From UBA4744 sp963707435 (GTDB lineage: Bacteria; Actinomycetota; Acidimicrobiia; Spongiisociales; UBA4744), in contig CAVPPF010000008.1 of the NCBI GenBank assembly GCA_963707435.1, positions 20,053 through 84,052 on the forward strand: a stretch of DNA of 64,000 nucleotides. Reading direction: 5' to 3'. The notes under the pieces are model-generated. The model searched no databases, was not told the DNA's origin, and saw nothing but the letters and a program-made list of their open reading frames with translations. The position numbers and the translations under genes were made by a program. Below, piece after piece: positions 35,349 through 43,951 of this stretch (the first letter of the stretch is position 1; every line of letters begins with the position of its first letter).

Positions 35349-35540
35349 ATGTTGAGCAACGTTCGGGCCGCCCAGGCCATCAACGACGAGCGCCTGGCGA
35401 CCGCCGCCAGGGGACGCTCCACCCTTCGCTACGGAGACCGGATCCCCGACTGGTTCACCACCAACATCGTCCGCCTCAGCACCACCCGCCGCCGGTACGT
35501 CGGGAATCACGAGCGGCAGCGGACCCGGAGGGCCGCCTGA
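35349..35540 (+). CDS. Small Arg-rich unknown protein
   Basis: 63 aa from ATG 35349, preceded by GAAAGGAAGCC. Contains an AAQAINDERLATAA helix, a RIPDWFTTNIVR segment and a basic HERQRTRRAA tail. Conservation of its last 20 codons in copy A suggests it is or was translated. No family recognised. Confidence 0.45.
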   Translation: MLSNVRAAQAINDERLATAARGRSTLRYGDRIPDWFTTNIVRLSTTRRRYVGNHERQRTRRAA

Positions 35541-35642
35541 GTATTGTCCGGTTCGGGCCGGCCGCCGGCAGGAAGGTGTGCGCGATCGAGAGCGCGCGAG
35601 GATGCCGCAGGTGTGACTCCCGGGTCGGTTACATGATCGCGA

Positions 35643-35674
35643 CGGTGGGCCCGGACATACGTCCGGGCCCACCG
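35643..35674. terminator. Perfect 14-bp hairpin ending repeat copy B
   Basis: CGGTGGGCCCGGAC, loop ATAC, GTCCGGGCCCACCG. Lies between the small ORF (+) and the lipoprotein gene (-), so could terminate both. Confidence 0.6.
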
Positions 35675-35690
35675 CTCGGTCCCGTCGAGG

Positions 35691-36176
35691 TCAGCTGCCC
35701 TTGCTGTCCTCTGTTTCGATCCGCCACTCGGTCACGATCTTGCCGTCGTCGGCAACCAGCGAAACCAGCGTGGCATCGGGATTCTCCGCCACGGCCTTCC
35801 TGATCTCCTTGGCGATCGCGTCGTTGAACGCGGTCCGGATCCCCTCGGGAACCGTCCACCCGTTGTAGAACGCCTCGGTGATATCGACCACCAGCACGCC
35901 GTCGTCGGCACGCAGCTCCACCCGCAGGTTCGCCACGTACTCGCCGTTCTCGTCGACGCCTTCGACGTCGATCCACATGACCCCGTCGTTGATCGCTACG
36001 TCGACAGCGTTGTTTTCCGGATCCCGCTCGAATTCGGCGGCCAGCGAATCGGCCGTGACCTGTCCGTCGATCTGCAACGACCCATCGGCATTGCGCTCGA
36101 TGTCGATGCTGCACGCACTCGTGACCAGCGCCAGGGCGGCCAGGATCGCCACCATCATTACCTTCGTGGAACGCAT
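35691..36176 (-). CDS. Lipoprotein, function unknown
   Basis: 161 aa; ATG 36176 follows GGAGGTGAACC. Signal peptide and LVTSACSI lipobox, then an acidic globular domain (ADDGVLVVDITEAFYNGW, AVAENPDATLVSLV). No domain recognised. Divergent from the histidine kinase gene. Confidence 0.75.
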   Translation of the reverse strand: MRSTKVMMVAILAALALVTSACSIDIERNADGSLQIDGQVTADSLAAEFERDPENNAVDVAINDGVMWIDVEGVDENGEYVANLRVELRADDGVLVVDITEAFYNGWTVPEGIRTAFNDAIAKEIRKAVAENPDATLVSLVADDGKIVTEWRIETEDSKGS

Positions 36177-36342
36177 CGGTTCACCTCCATGAACGTGGTT
36201 CAGCTTCCACGGTCATTTGACGGCAACGGGCCCCGGTCTCCCAGTAGCCGGGATCACGAGCGCGTATGCAACGTGCACGAAGCCATATGACAGATGTCAC
36301 AAAGCGCTCCCGGGCGGACCGGTTGGCTCCGATAATGTCCCC

Positions 36343-37560
36343 ATGAAGCGTTTCGAGATCGAGCCCGGCCTGTTGAGCCTGTTCCGCTGGTTCGTAGCGA
36401 TCCGCCTGGGAGTGCTGCTGTTCCTGCAGCTCGCCGGCCGGGAACGGGCCGAAGGCGACCTGCTGTTCGTCCCGGGGCCGGGCATCTTCATCCTGGCTCT
36501 GCTGCTCGCCTACCTACTCATGCCACCCTTGCAGGAACGCCTGGGCAAGTGGTACCTGCCGGTGGCGCTGTGGGTGGCCGCCATCGGCCCGGTCGTCGAA
36601 AACGGGATCACCGTGCAGGCCCGGCTCGCCGAAGGCGCCTCCGCCAACGAGGCCATCGCCGACTACTGGCTGCTGTTCTTCTACCTGTTCGTCCCGCTGA
36701 TCCTCGTCGCGTGGCAATACCGTTTTCGCTGGGTGCTGCTCTTTGCAATCGGGACGTTCTTTGTCGATGCGGCGCTGACGATGAGCCAGCTCGAGTCCAT
36801 CGGCGCCGACCTCACGCTGCTCGGCGCGCTCATGGTGGGGCGGGCGGCGCTGCTTGCCTTCATCGGGCTGATCATCGTCAAGCTGGTCGGAGCGCTGCGG
36901 GTGCAGCGGGAGGCGATGGCCGAGAGTGCCATCACCCGGGAGCGGCTGGCCATGAGCGAGGAGCGGCGCCGGCTGGCCCGGGAGCTGCACGACACCCTCG
37001 CCCACACGCTCAGTGCGGTCGCCGTGCAACTGGAAGGCGTTGACAGCCTCTGGGATGAAGACCCGGCCAAGGCCCGCGGCATGCTCAACCGGTCTCTCGA
37101 ATCGGCCCGGACCGGCCTGACCGAGGCGCGCCGTTCGATCGACGCGCTGCGATCCTCACCCATTGAAGAACAGGGACTGGTAGCGGCGCTCGCCGATCTG
37201 TGCCAATCCGTTTCCGAGACTTCGACGGTGGCCGCCACCCTCGAGGTGGACGGCAGCGATGGGTTCGCCCCGGACGTCGAGCACACCGCCTATCGCATCG
37301 CCCGGGAGGCGCTGACCAACGTGGTCCGGCACGCCGGGGCAACCACCGCCATCGTGCGGCTCAGCAACAACGGCAATCGGGTCCGCTTGAGTGTCAGCGA
37401 CAACGGGACCGGCTTCGACCCGGCCGAGGTCATCGACGGGGACCGTCATGGCCTGCGCGGCATGAGAGAGCGGGCGGAGCTGATCGGCGGCCGCCTCGCA
37501 GTCCACCGCCGCGAAGAAGGCGGCATCGCCGTGGAACTCACCCTGGAGAACCACTCATGA
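36343..37560 (+). CDS. NarL-type sensor histidine kinase
   Basis: 405 aa from ATG 36343. About five membrane helices in residues ~15-195 form the sensor; then a HisKA_3 dimerisation domain with phospho-acceptor in RELHDTLAHTLSAV and an HATPase with NVVRHAGA, DNGTGF and GLRGMRERA. Autophosphorylates and phosphorylates the downstream regulator; signal unknown. Overlaps the response regulator start by 4 bp. Confidence 0.92.
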   Translation: MKRFEIEPGLLSLFRWFVAIRLGVLLFLQLAGRERAEGDLLFVPGPGIFILALLLAYLLMPPLQERLGKWYLPVALWVAAIGPVVENGITVQARLAEGASANEAIADYWLLFFYLFVPLILVAWQYRFRWVLLFAIGTFFVDAALTMSQLESIGADLTLLGALMVGRAALLAFIGLIIVKLVGALRVQREAMAESAITRERLAMSEERRRLARELHDTLAHTLSAVAVQLEGVDSLWDEDPAKARGMLNRSLESARTGLTEARRSIDALRSSPIEEQGLVAALADLCQSVSETSTVAATLEVDGSDGFAPDVEHTAYRIAREALTNVVRHAGATTAIVRLSNNGNRVRLSVSDNGTGFDPAEVIDGDRHGLRGMRERAELIGGRLAVHRREEGGIAVELTLENHS

Positions 37561-38204
37561 GCATCCGTGTGGTGATCTGCGATGACCAGGACCTGGTGCG
37601 AGATGGTCTGCAGGCCATCCTGTCCGTCGCTCCCGGCATCGAGGTGGTCGGCGAGGCATCGGACGGGGATCAGGCCCTGCACATGGTCGAGGCCCACTCC
37701 CCCGATGTGGTCCTGATGGACCTCAAGATGCCGGGGACCAACGGCGTGACGGCCACCCGCACCATCACGAACCGGTTTCCCGGCGTGAGAGTGCTGGTCC
37801 TGACCACCTATGACGCTCCGGAGTGGGTGGACGATGCGATCAAGGCAGGCGCGGCCGGCTATCTGCTCAAGGACGCTCCCCGCCATCGGCTCATCGAGGC
37901 GATCAAGGGCACCGCCGGGGGGCGCACCCACGTCGACCCGGGCGTCGCCGGGCAGTTGTTCGACCGGGTCACCACGTCGCCGCGACCGGCAGCCGACACC
38001 AGCCTCACGGACGGTTTGACGGAGCGGGAGCTGGAGGTGCTCAAAGCCCTGGGCCGGGGTCTCACCAACGCCGAGATTGCCGCCCGCCTCTACCTGTCGG
38101 AAGGCACGGTCCGCAACTACGTGAGCGCCGTGCTCGCCAAGCTCGAGGTCGCCGACCGCACCCAGGCGGCCGTCCTGGCCGTCCGCCACGGGATCGTCGA
38201 TTGA
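37557..38204 (+). CDS. LuxR/NarL-family response regulator
   Basis: 215 aa, ATG 37557 (ATGA overlap). Receiver domain with acidic pair DDQ, phospho-Asp in VVLMDLKMPG, conserved Thr in LTTYD and Lys in YLLKDA; C-terminal LuxR helix-turn-helix LTERELEVLKALGRGLTNAEIA (shown as LTEREL and GLTNAEIA). Partner of the kinase just upstream; whether it controls the following peptide cluster is unknown. Confidence 0.92.
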   Translation: MSIRVVICDDQDLVRDGLQAILSVAPGIEVVGEASDGDQALHMVEAHSPDVVLMDLKMPGTNGVTATRTITNRFPGVRVLVLTTYDAPEWVDDAIKAGAAGYLLKDAPRHRLIEAIKGTAGGRTHVDPGVAGQLFDRVTTSPRPAADTSLTDGLTERELEVLKALGRGLTNAEIAARLYLSEGTVRNYVSAVLAKLEVADRTQAAVLAVRHGIVD

Positions 38205-38320
38205 TGATGAACGCCGCCGGACGCCGACGATGTCCTCGCCGTTCCAGACGTTGCCGTTCTGCCTAACCTGACCGGAATGACGAGCATTCAGCGAACACCA
38301 GCACCGGAACCACAGCCATC

Positions 38321-39478
38321 GTGCCTGCCATAGACCTGAAGCCGCTCGAACTGGCGACGGCCACGATCTTTGGCCCTCCCGGGGATGCCTCACCGGTTCC
38401 TGCCGCTTTGCCGCGTCTGACACCGCTGGAGGCCATGGAACGGGCGGTGGTTCCCGCGCTGACACGTCCACCCTGCGTTGTCACGTTCTCGGGTGGCCGG
38501 GACTCCTCGATCGTGCTGGCCGTCGCCGCCCGGGTGGCCCGTCGGGAAGGACTGCCACCCCCGGTTCCGGCCACGCTCAACTTCAAGGGCATCAAGACGG
38601 CCGAAGAGTCGTCGTGGCAGGAACTGGTCATCCGCCATCTCGACCTCGACGAGTGGACCAAACGCGACGTAACCACCGACCTCGATATTGTCGGGCCTCT
38701 GGCCACCGGGGTCTTGCAGCGTCACGGGGTCCTCTGGCCGCTCAACGTGTACGTGCACCAGGCACTCATCCATCACGCCCGTGGTGGTTCGCTCTTGACC
38801 GGTATGCACGGCGACACGGTTTTTGGCGGCGGACGTTGGCTGGCGGCGAACCAGGTCCTGACCGGGCGCAGACGCCCGACGTTGCGAGACGGCACGCGCA
38901 TCGCGTTTGCCGTCGCCCCGCAATGGATGCGGAGGCGCGTGTTCCACCACCGGGCCCGGGAAGTGCCCTGGCTGCAACCCGCCGCTCAGCAGGACTTCCG
39001 GCGCGAGCTGGCTCGATCCCAGGCTGCCGAACCGCGACGCTGGGACCACTGGATCACGTGGTTTGCCCGCCACCGGTCGCTCCAACTGGCGTGGCAGAGC
39101 ATGACGGCGCTCACCCGCGACGCGGATGCCCTCCTCGTCCAGCCGCTCGTCGAGCCGGGCGTCCTTGCCGCATTGCGAGACACCGGTCGGAGGCGCGGGA
39201 TAGGTGACCGTACCCACCTGATGCGCTCGCTCTTTGAACCCCTCCTCCCCGACGTGGTGCTCGCCCGGCCGGACAAGGCGCTGTTCGGACCGGCCTTCCG
39301 CGGTGAGCCCAGCCAGGCGTTTGCCCGCGACTGGCAGGGCGACGGGGTCGACGCCCGGCTGGTCGACCCTGAGGCGCTCAAGCGCCAGTGGCAGAGCGTA
39401 TCGATGGACTTCCGCAGCGCCCTCCTCATGCAGGCTGCCTGGCTGGAATTACACGGCCGCCGGGGTACCGGCGGCTAG
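38321..39478 (+). CDS. Asparagine-synthetase-like enzyme of a RiPP cluster (no glutaminase domain)
   Basis: 385 aa, GTG 38321 with only a weak ribosome site. The PP-loop SGGRDSS near residue 57 and a later GMHGDTVFGGG match the ATP-pyrophosphatase domain of AsnB; the N-terminal glutamine amidotransferase half is absent. In lasso-peptide systems a related enzyme (protein C) adenylates a side-chain carboxylate and closes an isopeptide. The gene 142 bp downstream encodes a short peptide with a lasso-type leader, supporting a peptide-modifying role. Cleavage/leader-binding partners are not adjacent. Confidence 0.8.
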   Translation: MPAIDLKPLELATATIFGPPGDASPVPAALPRLTPLEAMERAVVPALTRPPCVVTFSGGRDSSIVLAVAARVARREGLPPPVPATLNFKGIKTAEESSWQELVIRHLDLDEWTKRDVTTDLDIVGPLATGVLQRHGVLWPLNVYVHQALIHHARGGSLLTGMHGDTVFGGGRWLAANQVLTGRRRPTLRDGTRIAFAVAPQWMRRRVFHHRAREVPWLQPAAQQDFRRELARSQAAEPRRWDHWITWFARHRSLQLAWQSMTALTRDADALLVQPLVEPGVLAALRDTGRRRGIGDRTHLMRSLFEPLLPDVVLARPDKALFGPAFRGEPSQAFARDWQGDGVDARLVDPEALKRQWQSVSMDFRSALLMQAAWLELHGRRGTGG

Positions 39479-39528
39479 TGTTGCGGCCTGGCCGCAGCGC
39501 GGGTCCTGCCGGACACCGGTCACCCACC

Positions 39529-39594
39529 GTCAACGGTTGACACGCAAAGTGGCCGGATGGTAAGTTCACTAGTGAAACCACACTCAGTGGTTTC
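39529..39594 (+). promoter_or_regulatory. Promoter with overlapping palindromes before the peptide gene
   Basis: -35 TTGACA (39537-42) and a TAAGTT -10 (39561-66) with an 18-bp spacer. GTCAAC-G-GTTGAC (39529-41) overlaps the -35; TTCACTAGTGAA (39565-76) overlaps the -10/start; GAAACCAC-ACTCA-GTGGTTTC (39574-94) is a hairpin just downstream. This looks like repressor sites plus a leader hairpin, ~30-90 bp before ATG 39621. Confidence 0.55.
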
Positions 39595-39620
39595 CGGGGC
39601 TAGCTGCATTGGGAGGTGCA

Positions 39621-39749
39621 ATGACATATCAGAAGCCAGAGATCCGTGACTTCGGCGATATCGCCCAACACACGTACGCAACGGACGGCGAAATCATTGT
39701 CTACCCGGGCGGTTCCGGCCAGTGCTGCGTCGACGACGCCCAGTTCTGA
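39621..39749 (+). CDS. Candidate RiPP precursor peptide with lasso-type leader
   Basis: 42 aa from ATG 39621, with a strong GGGAGGTGCA ribosome site. The leader YQKPEIRDFGDIAQHTYATDG follows the YxxPxI/LxxxG...T pattern recognised in lasso-peptide leaders; key positions are Tyr3, Pro6, Ile8, Gly12 and Thr21. The rest contains GGSGQCCVDDAQF, with adjacent Cys35-Cys36 and Asp38-Asp39. Cleavage after the usual Thr-X does not leave an acid at core positions 7-9, so the product is not a standard lasso. Downstream of the AsnB-like gene. Confidence 0.7.
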   Translation: MTYQKPEIRDFGDIAQHTYATDGEIIVYPGGSGQCCVDDAQF

Positions 39750-39780
39750 GACAACCGACCCGTACCACCGTCAACTAATC

Positions 39781-39798
39781 GGCCTGGGAGACCAGGCC
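39781..39798 (+). terminator. Stem-loop after the peptide gene
   Basis: GGCCTGG, loop GAGA, CCAGGCC, 32 bp past the peptide stop. No T-run. Would separate the peptide transcript from the convergent SRPBCC gene. Confidence 0.5.
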
Positions 39799-39864
39799 CC
39801 CGAGAGCGGTCCGAGCAGCCTGCAGAACCCGTCATGGCCAGCCGGGCCGCTGTCGCGTCTCGGG

Positions 39865-40548
39865 CTACCCGTCCCGATCGGGGCTGCCTCCGGCCGGGGG
39901 TGGCTCCGATGATGCCTCGCTCGCTCCCCTGGCGGCGATCTTCCACAGAATCCACGCCGTGCCGCCCGCAATCAGGGAGACGGTCACCAGCGCCAGAACC
40001 TTCGACCAGGCACCGTCCGGAAGAATCTCGGCCAGGTAGCGCATCCCGGCCGTCGCCAGGAGGATGGCCCCCAGGGCGATCAAAACCGGACTCCCGTCGC
40101 CCGACGGCTCCGGCGGAGCGAACTCTTTCTCGAGCTTCGCAAAGAGAGAGCCCAGGCGCTGCTTGACGTACAGGGCAACGAACGGTGCCAGTACCTGAGG
40201 CACCCGGTCGATCTCCACCTCGGTCGCCAGGTCGATCCGGGTACCCGCTTCAACCGTTTCGAGCTTGATACGGGTTCGGTCGATCGCTCCGTTCTCGAAG
40301 TGGCTGGTGTAGGAGAGTCCGTACGGCGGATCGATCGTGGTGACCTCGGATTCGTGTTTCACCCGCTCGCCGAGGATGCTCGTTTCTTCCCGGTACCGGG
40401 CTCCGACTCGTGCCGGGCTGTCGGGGTCCCTCGACGTCTTCTTGGTGCGGCCCCAGCGGGGGCTGTTCTCGAGGTCACCGACGAATGCGAATACGTCCTC
40501 GATCGGGCGGGCGACGATGGGTCCTTCGAGTTCGACCGTTGTTCGCAT
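39865..40548 (-). CDS. SRPBCC-family protein with C-terminal membrane helices
   Basis: 227 aa from ATG 40548 (GGGGAGAGG upstream; longer GTG start at 40572 less likely). Residues ~8-140 are a START/polyketide-cyclase fold (PIEDVFAFVGDLENSPRWG is represented by VFAFVGDLENSP). Two C-terminal helices (~160-180 and 185-205) anchor it to the membrane. Ligand binding, not catalysis, is usual for such proteins. Confidence 0.75.
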   Translation of the reverse strand: MRTTVELEGPIVARPIEDVFAFVGDLENSPRWGRTKKTSRDPDSPARVGARYREETSILGERVKHESEVTTIDPPYGLSYTSHFENGAIDRTRIKLETVEAGTRIDLATEVEIDRVPQVLAPFVALYVKQRLGSLFAKLEKEFAPPEPSGDGSPVLIALGAILLATAGMRYLAEILPDGAWSKVLALVTVSLIAGGTAWILWKIAARGASEASSEPPPAGGSPDRDG

Positions 40549-40631
40549 CGCCCTCTCCCCCGGGTCGACCACATTGGCTGGTGCTCTGCACGCTACGCAC
40601 TTGGATCAGATGCTGCAGCGGGGCCTGATCC

Positions 40632-41588
40632 TCAGCGGCGCATTGCCTCGACCGCCCCGGCCACTCCCGTCTTCATTTGCAGGCTCCCGGCGACGGTGTT
40701 GAGCCGGGTGAGTTCGTCTGAGGTGAGGGTGAGATCGGCGGCTTCGGCGTTCTGGGTGACATGATCGGCGCTGCTCGCCCCGGGGATCGCCACCGTGTTC
40801 GGGTGGGACAGCACCCAGGCCAGGGCCACCTGCGCCGGGGTGGCATCGTGACTCGATGCGATCTCGCGCAGCGTTTCGATCAGCGGCGTCGCCCGGGCGA
40901 GGTTGGCCGGAGAGGCCAGCGGGTTGAGCGGATTCCTGCGCCGGAACCCTCCAACCGGGTTGGCGGCGTCGTATTTGCCCGAGAGAAGTCCCTGGGCGAG
41001 CGGGCTGTACGCGATGATGATCCGATCGTTGGCAGCCGCAAAGGGAACGAGCCTCCGCAGCGGCCTCCGCCGCACGAGATTGAACAGCACCTGGTTGGAG
41101 AGAATCGGTGACCCGAGAAGCTGTTCGGCGCGGTTCCACTGTCGCAGCGAGTAGTTGCTGACGCCGACGTGGCGGGTGAGGCCGGCCGCTTGCACCCGGC
41201 GGATGCCGTCCATCCCGAGGCGTGCCGGGAACGCCGGGTTGGGCCAGTGCATCTGATAGAGGTCGATCCGGTCGACTCCCAGCCGCTCCCGGCTTGCCCG
41301 GGCACGGCGCTCGACCCGGCCCGGGAGAGGAACAACAGGAAGGAACTTGGTGGCGATGAAGGCGCTCCGCCCGGCCAGCGCCCGCCCCAGGATCTCTTCC
41401 GAGCGGCCCGACCCATAGGCCTCGGCGGTGTCGAAGAAATTGATGCCCAGCTCGAGGGCCCGCTCGACGATGGCATGCGCCTCCCGATTCGCGTAATCCT
41501 CGCCGTACCCCCACTCCCGGGATCCGAACTGCCACGTTCCCAATCCGATCTTCGAAATCGTTTCGCCGGAGGCTTCGAGATATTGCAT
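40632..41588 (-). CDS. Aldo/keto reductase
   Basis: 318 aa from ATG 41588. AKR catalytic tetrad visible: Asp in FFDTAEAYGSG, Tyr in the same loop, Lys in FIATKFLP and His in LYQMHWPN. TIM-barrel NAD(P)H enzyme; GVSNYSLRQWNRA is the cofactor/substrate loop. Belongs to the YajO/tas-like set by length, substrate unknown. Confidence 0.9.
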   Translation of the reverse strand: MQYLEASGETISKIGLGTWQFGSREWGYGEDYANREAHAIVERALELGINFFDTAEAYGSGRSEEILGRALAGRSAFIATKFLPVVPLPGRVERRARASRERLGVDRIDLYQMHWPNPAFPARLGMDGIRRVQAAGLTRHVGVSNYSLRQWNRAEQLLGSPILSNQVLFNLVRRRPLRRLVPFAAANDRIIIAYSPLAQGLLSGKYDAANPVGGFRRRNPLNPLASPANLARATPLIETLREIASSHDATPAQVALAWVLSHPNTVAIPGASSADHVTQNAEAADLTLTSDELTRLNTVAGSLQMKTGVAGAVEAMRR

Positions 41589-41661
41589 CGCGCCATTGTC
41601 GTCGAACCCGATGGCTAGGCGAATGACCTGCAGTGGTCAAACCCCGCCGGGCCCGGCCCGG

Positions 41662-42591
41662 TCAGAGCACATCCATCAGCAGGTCGGCCAGATACCCGGC
41701 CGAGCGGATGCCGTAGTTCTCGTAGCAATTGTTCATCATCAGGTGCACCGAGTCGGCCGACCCGGCCAGCGATTCGATCCGCGGAACCCACTCCTCCAGT
41801 TCGTCTCGCGAGTAGTCGTACTTGAATCGCTCCGCCGCCGTGATACCCCGCGCTTCCCACGTCTCGGCGTTGCGGCCGTGGAAGCGCACTTCGGCCACAT
41901 CGGCCGTCGCCGCCGCGACCGGCGGGACGGAGCTCTTGAACCCTTGCGGCTCATCGACACAGACATACGTCATGGCGTGGCGCTCGAGGAAGTCCAGGGT
42001 GTCCGCGGCGTGCTCGTCGTCCATCCACCGTCCGTTGCGGAATTCGACCGCCATCCGGTACTCGGACAGCTGCCCGGCTGCCCACGTGAGGTATCCGAAG
42101 CTTCCCCGGTTCGGGTACACGTACGGTGGCAGCTGGAAGAGGATCACCCCCAGCTTGCCGGACGAGTGGAGCGGCATCAGCGCCCGGGCAAAGCGAGAGA
42201 ACGCTTCGGCCTGCAGTTCGCGGGGCAGATCCCGCACGTACACGTTCTTCCTGGCGTTGACCTCCTCGGGAAGCTGTTCCCGGAAGTCTTTCCACAGCGA
42301 CCGGTGGGGCGTCGGGTGCTGGGTGAGCAGCCGGAAGGCCTTCACGTCAAAGGTGAACGAAGGGGGCGTGCGCTCCACCCACATCCCGGCCACCTCCTCC
42401 GAGGGAGGGGCGTAGTAGGTGGCATCTACCTCCACGATGGGGAAATGCTCTGCGTAGAAACCCAGGCGCTCTTTAGCCGACATCGTCTTGTCGGGATAGA
42501 AGCTCTCCGAGTCGATGAGCGTCGGGTCGGTCCACGAGCAGGTTCCGATCCGGATGCCCCGCTCGGCCAGCGCCATGGCACGCTCGGTCAT
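41662..42591 (-). CDS. DUF72-family protein
   Basis: 309 aa from ATG 42591 (or 42576). Starts RIGTCSWTDPTL and continues with FYAEHFPIVEVDATYYAPPSE, the DUF72 TIM-barrel-like signature. Widespread conserved protein of unknown function. Confidence 0.88.
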   Translation of the reverse strand: MTERAMALAERGIRIGTCSWTDPTLIDSESFYPDKTMSAKERLGFYAEHFPIVEVDATYYAPPSEEVAGMWVERTPPSFTFDVKAFRLLTQHPTPHRSLWKDFREQLPEEVNARKNVYVRDLPRELQAEAFSRFARALMPLHSSGKLGVILFQLPPYVYPNRGSFGYLTWAAGQLSEYRMAVEFRNGRWMDDEHAADTLDFLERHAMTYVCVDEPQGFKSSVPPVAAATADVAEVRFHGRNAETWEARGITAAERFKYDYSRDELEEWVPRIESLAGSADSVHLMMNNCYENYGIRSAGYLADLLMDVL

Positions 42592-42646
42592 GGCACCGAC
42601 TCTACGCAGGCGTCCACCCGGGGTCGGCCGCCCGCCGGCTTCCCGG

Positions 42647-43846
42647 CTAGGCCAGCACGGTTTGGATCTGTTCGACGGCCCAGTCGATCTGCTCCTTGGT
42701 GATCACGAGCGGCGGGGAAATCCGGATCGTGTGCCCGTGTGTGTCCTTGGCGAGGATGCCCCGGTCCTTGAGCGCCAGCACCACCGGGCGGGCCTCACCG
42801 GCTTCCTGGTGGAGCTCGACGGCCAGCATCAACCCGCGTCCCCGCACCTCTTTGATCTTGTCCGACTGGAGGGCCTGGAGTTGCTCGAGGAAGTAGGCGC
42901 CGAGCCGGGCGGAGTTCCCGATCATGTCCTCATCGACCAGCACCTGCAGGGCGGTGCGGGCCACGGCGGCCGCCAGCGGGTTTCCCCCGAACGTGCTGCC
43001 GTGTTCCCCCGGCTTGAGCACCCCGAGCACATCCGCGTTGGAGAGCACCGCCGAGACGGGATAGAAGCCGCCGGAGAGGGCCTTGCCGACCAGCGTGACG
43101 TCGGCTTCGATCTCTTCGTGCTCTTCGGCCAGCAGTCGTCCGGTTCTGCCGAGACCCGTCTGGATCTCGTCGAGGATCAGCGTGACTCCGCGCTCGGTGC
43201 AGAGATCCCGAACCTTCCGGAAGTAGCCGGAGGGCGGGATGATGACTCCCGCTTCGCCCTGGATGGGCTCGACCAGGAAGGCAGCAGTCTTCGGGGTCAT
43301 GGCTGCCTCGAGCGCCTCGAAGTCCCCGAACGGCACCACCTTGAACCCGGGGGTGAACGGCCCGAAGCCGGTCCGGGCCGCCGGGTCGGTGCTGAAACTG
43401 ACGATCGTTATCGTCCGGCCGTGGAAGTTGTCCGCACAGACGATGATCTCGGCTTCGCCTTCGGGTATCGAACGGTGTTCGTACCCCCACTTGCGCGCCG
43501 CCTTGACCGCCGATTCGACCGCCTCGGCGCCGCTGTTCATGGGCAGGATCTTGGTTGAACCGGTCAGCTCGGCCAGTTCCTCATAGAGGAGCGGTAGCTG
43601 GTCGTTACGGAAGGCACGGGACGTCAAGGTCAGCCTCGCGGCCTGATCGATCATGGTTTGCAGAATCCGGGGGTGGCAGTGTCCCTGATTGACCGCCGAG
43701 TAGGCGGACAGGCAGTCGAGGTACTTGTTGCCGTCGACATCCCACAGCCACACGCCTTCGCCCCGGGTCAAGACGACGTCGAGGGGCTGGTAGTTGTGCG
43801 CTCCCAGACGCTGCTCACTGGCAATGAAGTCGGTTGAGGTTGACAT
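42647..43846 (-). CDS. rocD: Ornithine aminotransferase
   Basis: 399 aa; ATG 43846 has CAGGAG 5 nt upstream. Class III aminotransferase: NSGAEAVESAVKAARKWGY, DEIQTGLGRTG with the PLP-contact Asp, and the Schiff-base Lys in TLVGKALSGGFYPVS. Overall sequence is that of ornithine-oxoacid transaminase (ornithine to glutamate semialdehyde). Confidence 0.9.
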   Translation of the reverse strand: MSTSTDFIASEQRLGAHNYQPLDVVLTRGEGVWLWDVDGNKYLDCLSAYSAVNQGHCHPRILQTMIDQAARLTLTSRAFRNDQLPLLYEELAELTGSTKILPMNSGAEAVESAVKAARKWGYEHRSIPEGEAEIIVCADNFHGRTITIVSFSTDPAARTGFGPFTPGFKVVPFGDFEALEAAMTPKTAAFLVEPIQGEAGVIIPPSGYFRKVRDLCTERGVTLILDEIQTGLGRTGRLLAEEHEEIEADVTLVGKALSGGFYPVSAVLSNADVLGVLKPGEHGSTFGGNPLAAAVARTALQVLVDEDMIGNSARLGAYFLEQLQALQSDKIKEVRGRGLMLAVELHQEAGEARPVVLALKDRGILAKDTHGHTIRISPPLVITKEQIDWAVEQIQTVLA

Positions 43847-43882
43847 GCAGCTCCTGCTTCTCGTGGGCATCACCCGGCGCCT

Positions 43883-43907
43883 GCCGCCGGCCGGAAGAAC
43901 CGGCGGC
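43883..43907 (-). terminator. Stem-loop between lipoprotein and rocD genes
   Basis: GCCGCCGG, 9-nt loop, CCGGCGGC. Sits after the lipoprotein stop (43952) and before rocD on the minus strand. Confidence 0.4.
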
Positions 43908-43951
43908 GATTACAGCATCACGCTAGACGGCCCGTGTCATCTCCGGGAACC

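Larger units (their letters stand above)
35261..35674 (+). repeat. Full-length copy B of module flanking the cytochrome gene
   Basis: Contains the 63-aa ORF and ends in the perfect hairpin at 35643-35674. Copy A at 33344-33588 is the deleted version. The two copies bracket the cytochrome gene as direct repeats ~1.9-2.1 kb apart. Confidence 0.7.

Noticed and set aside
37200..37556. N-terminal extension of the response regulator
   Set aside because: The region is the kinase HATPase coding sequence in another frame; the receiver domain starts right at ATG 37557.
39621..39749. Ordinary lasso peptide with a 7-9-residue ring
   Set aside because: Neither plausible cleavage site leaves Asp or Glu at core positions 7-9, and a ring to Asp38/39 would leave only a 3-4-residue tail.
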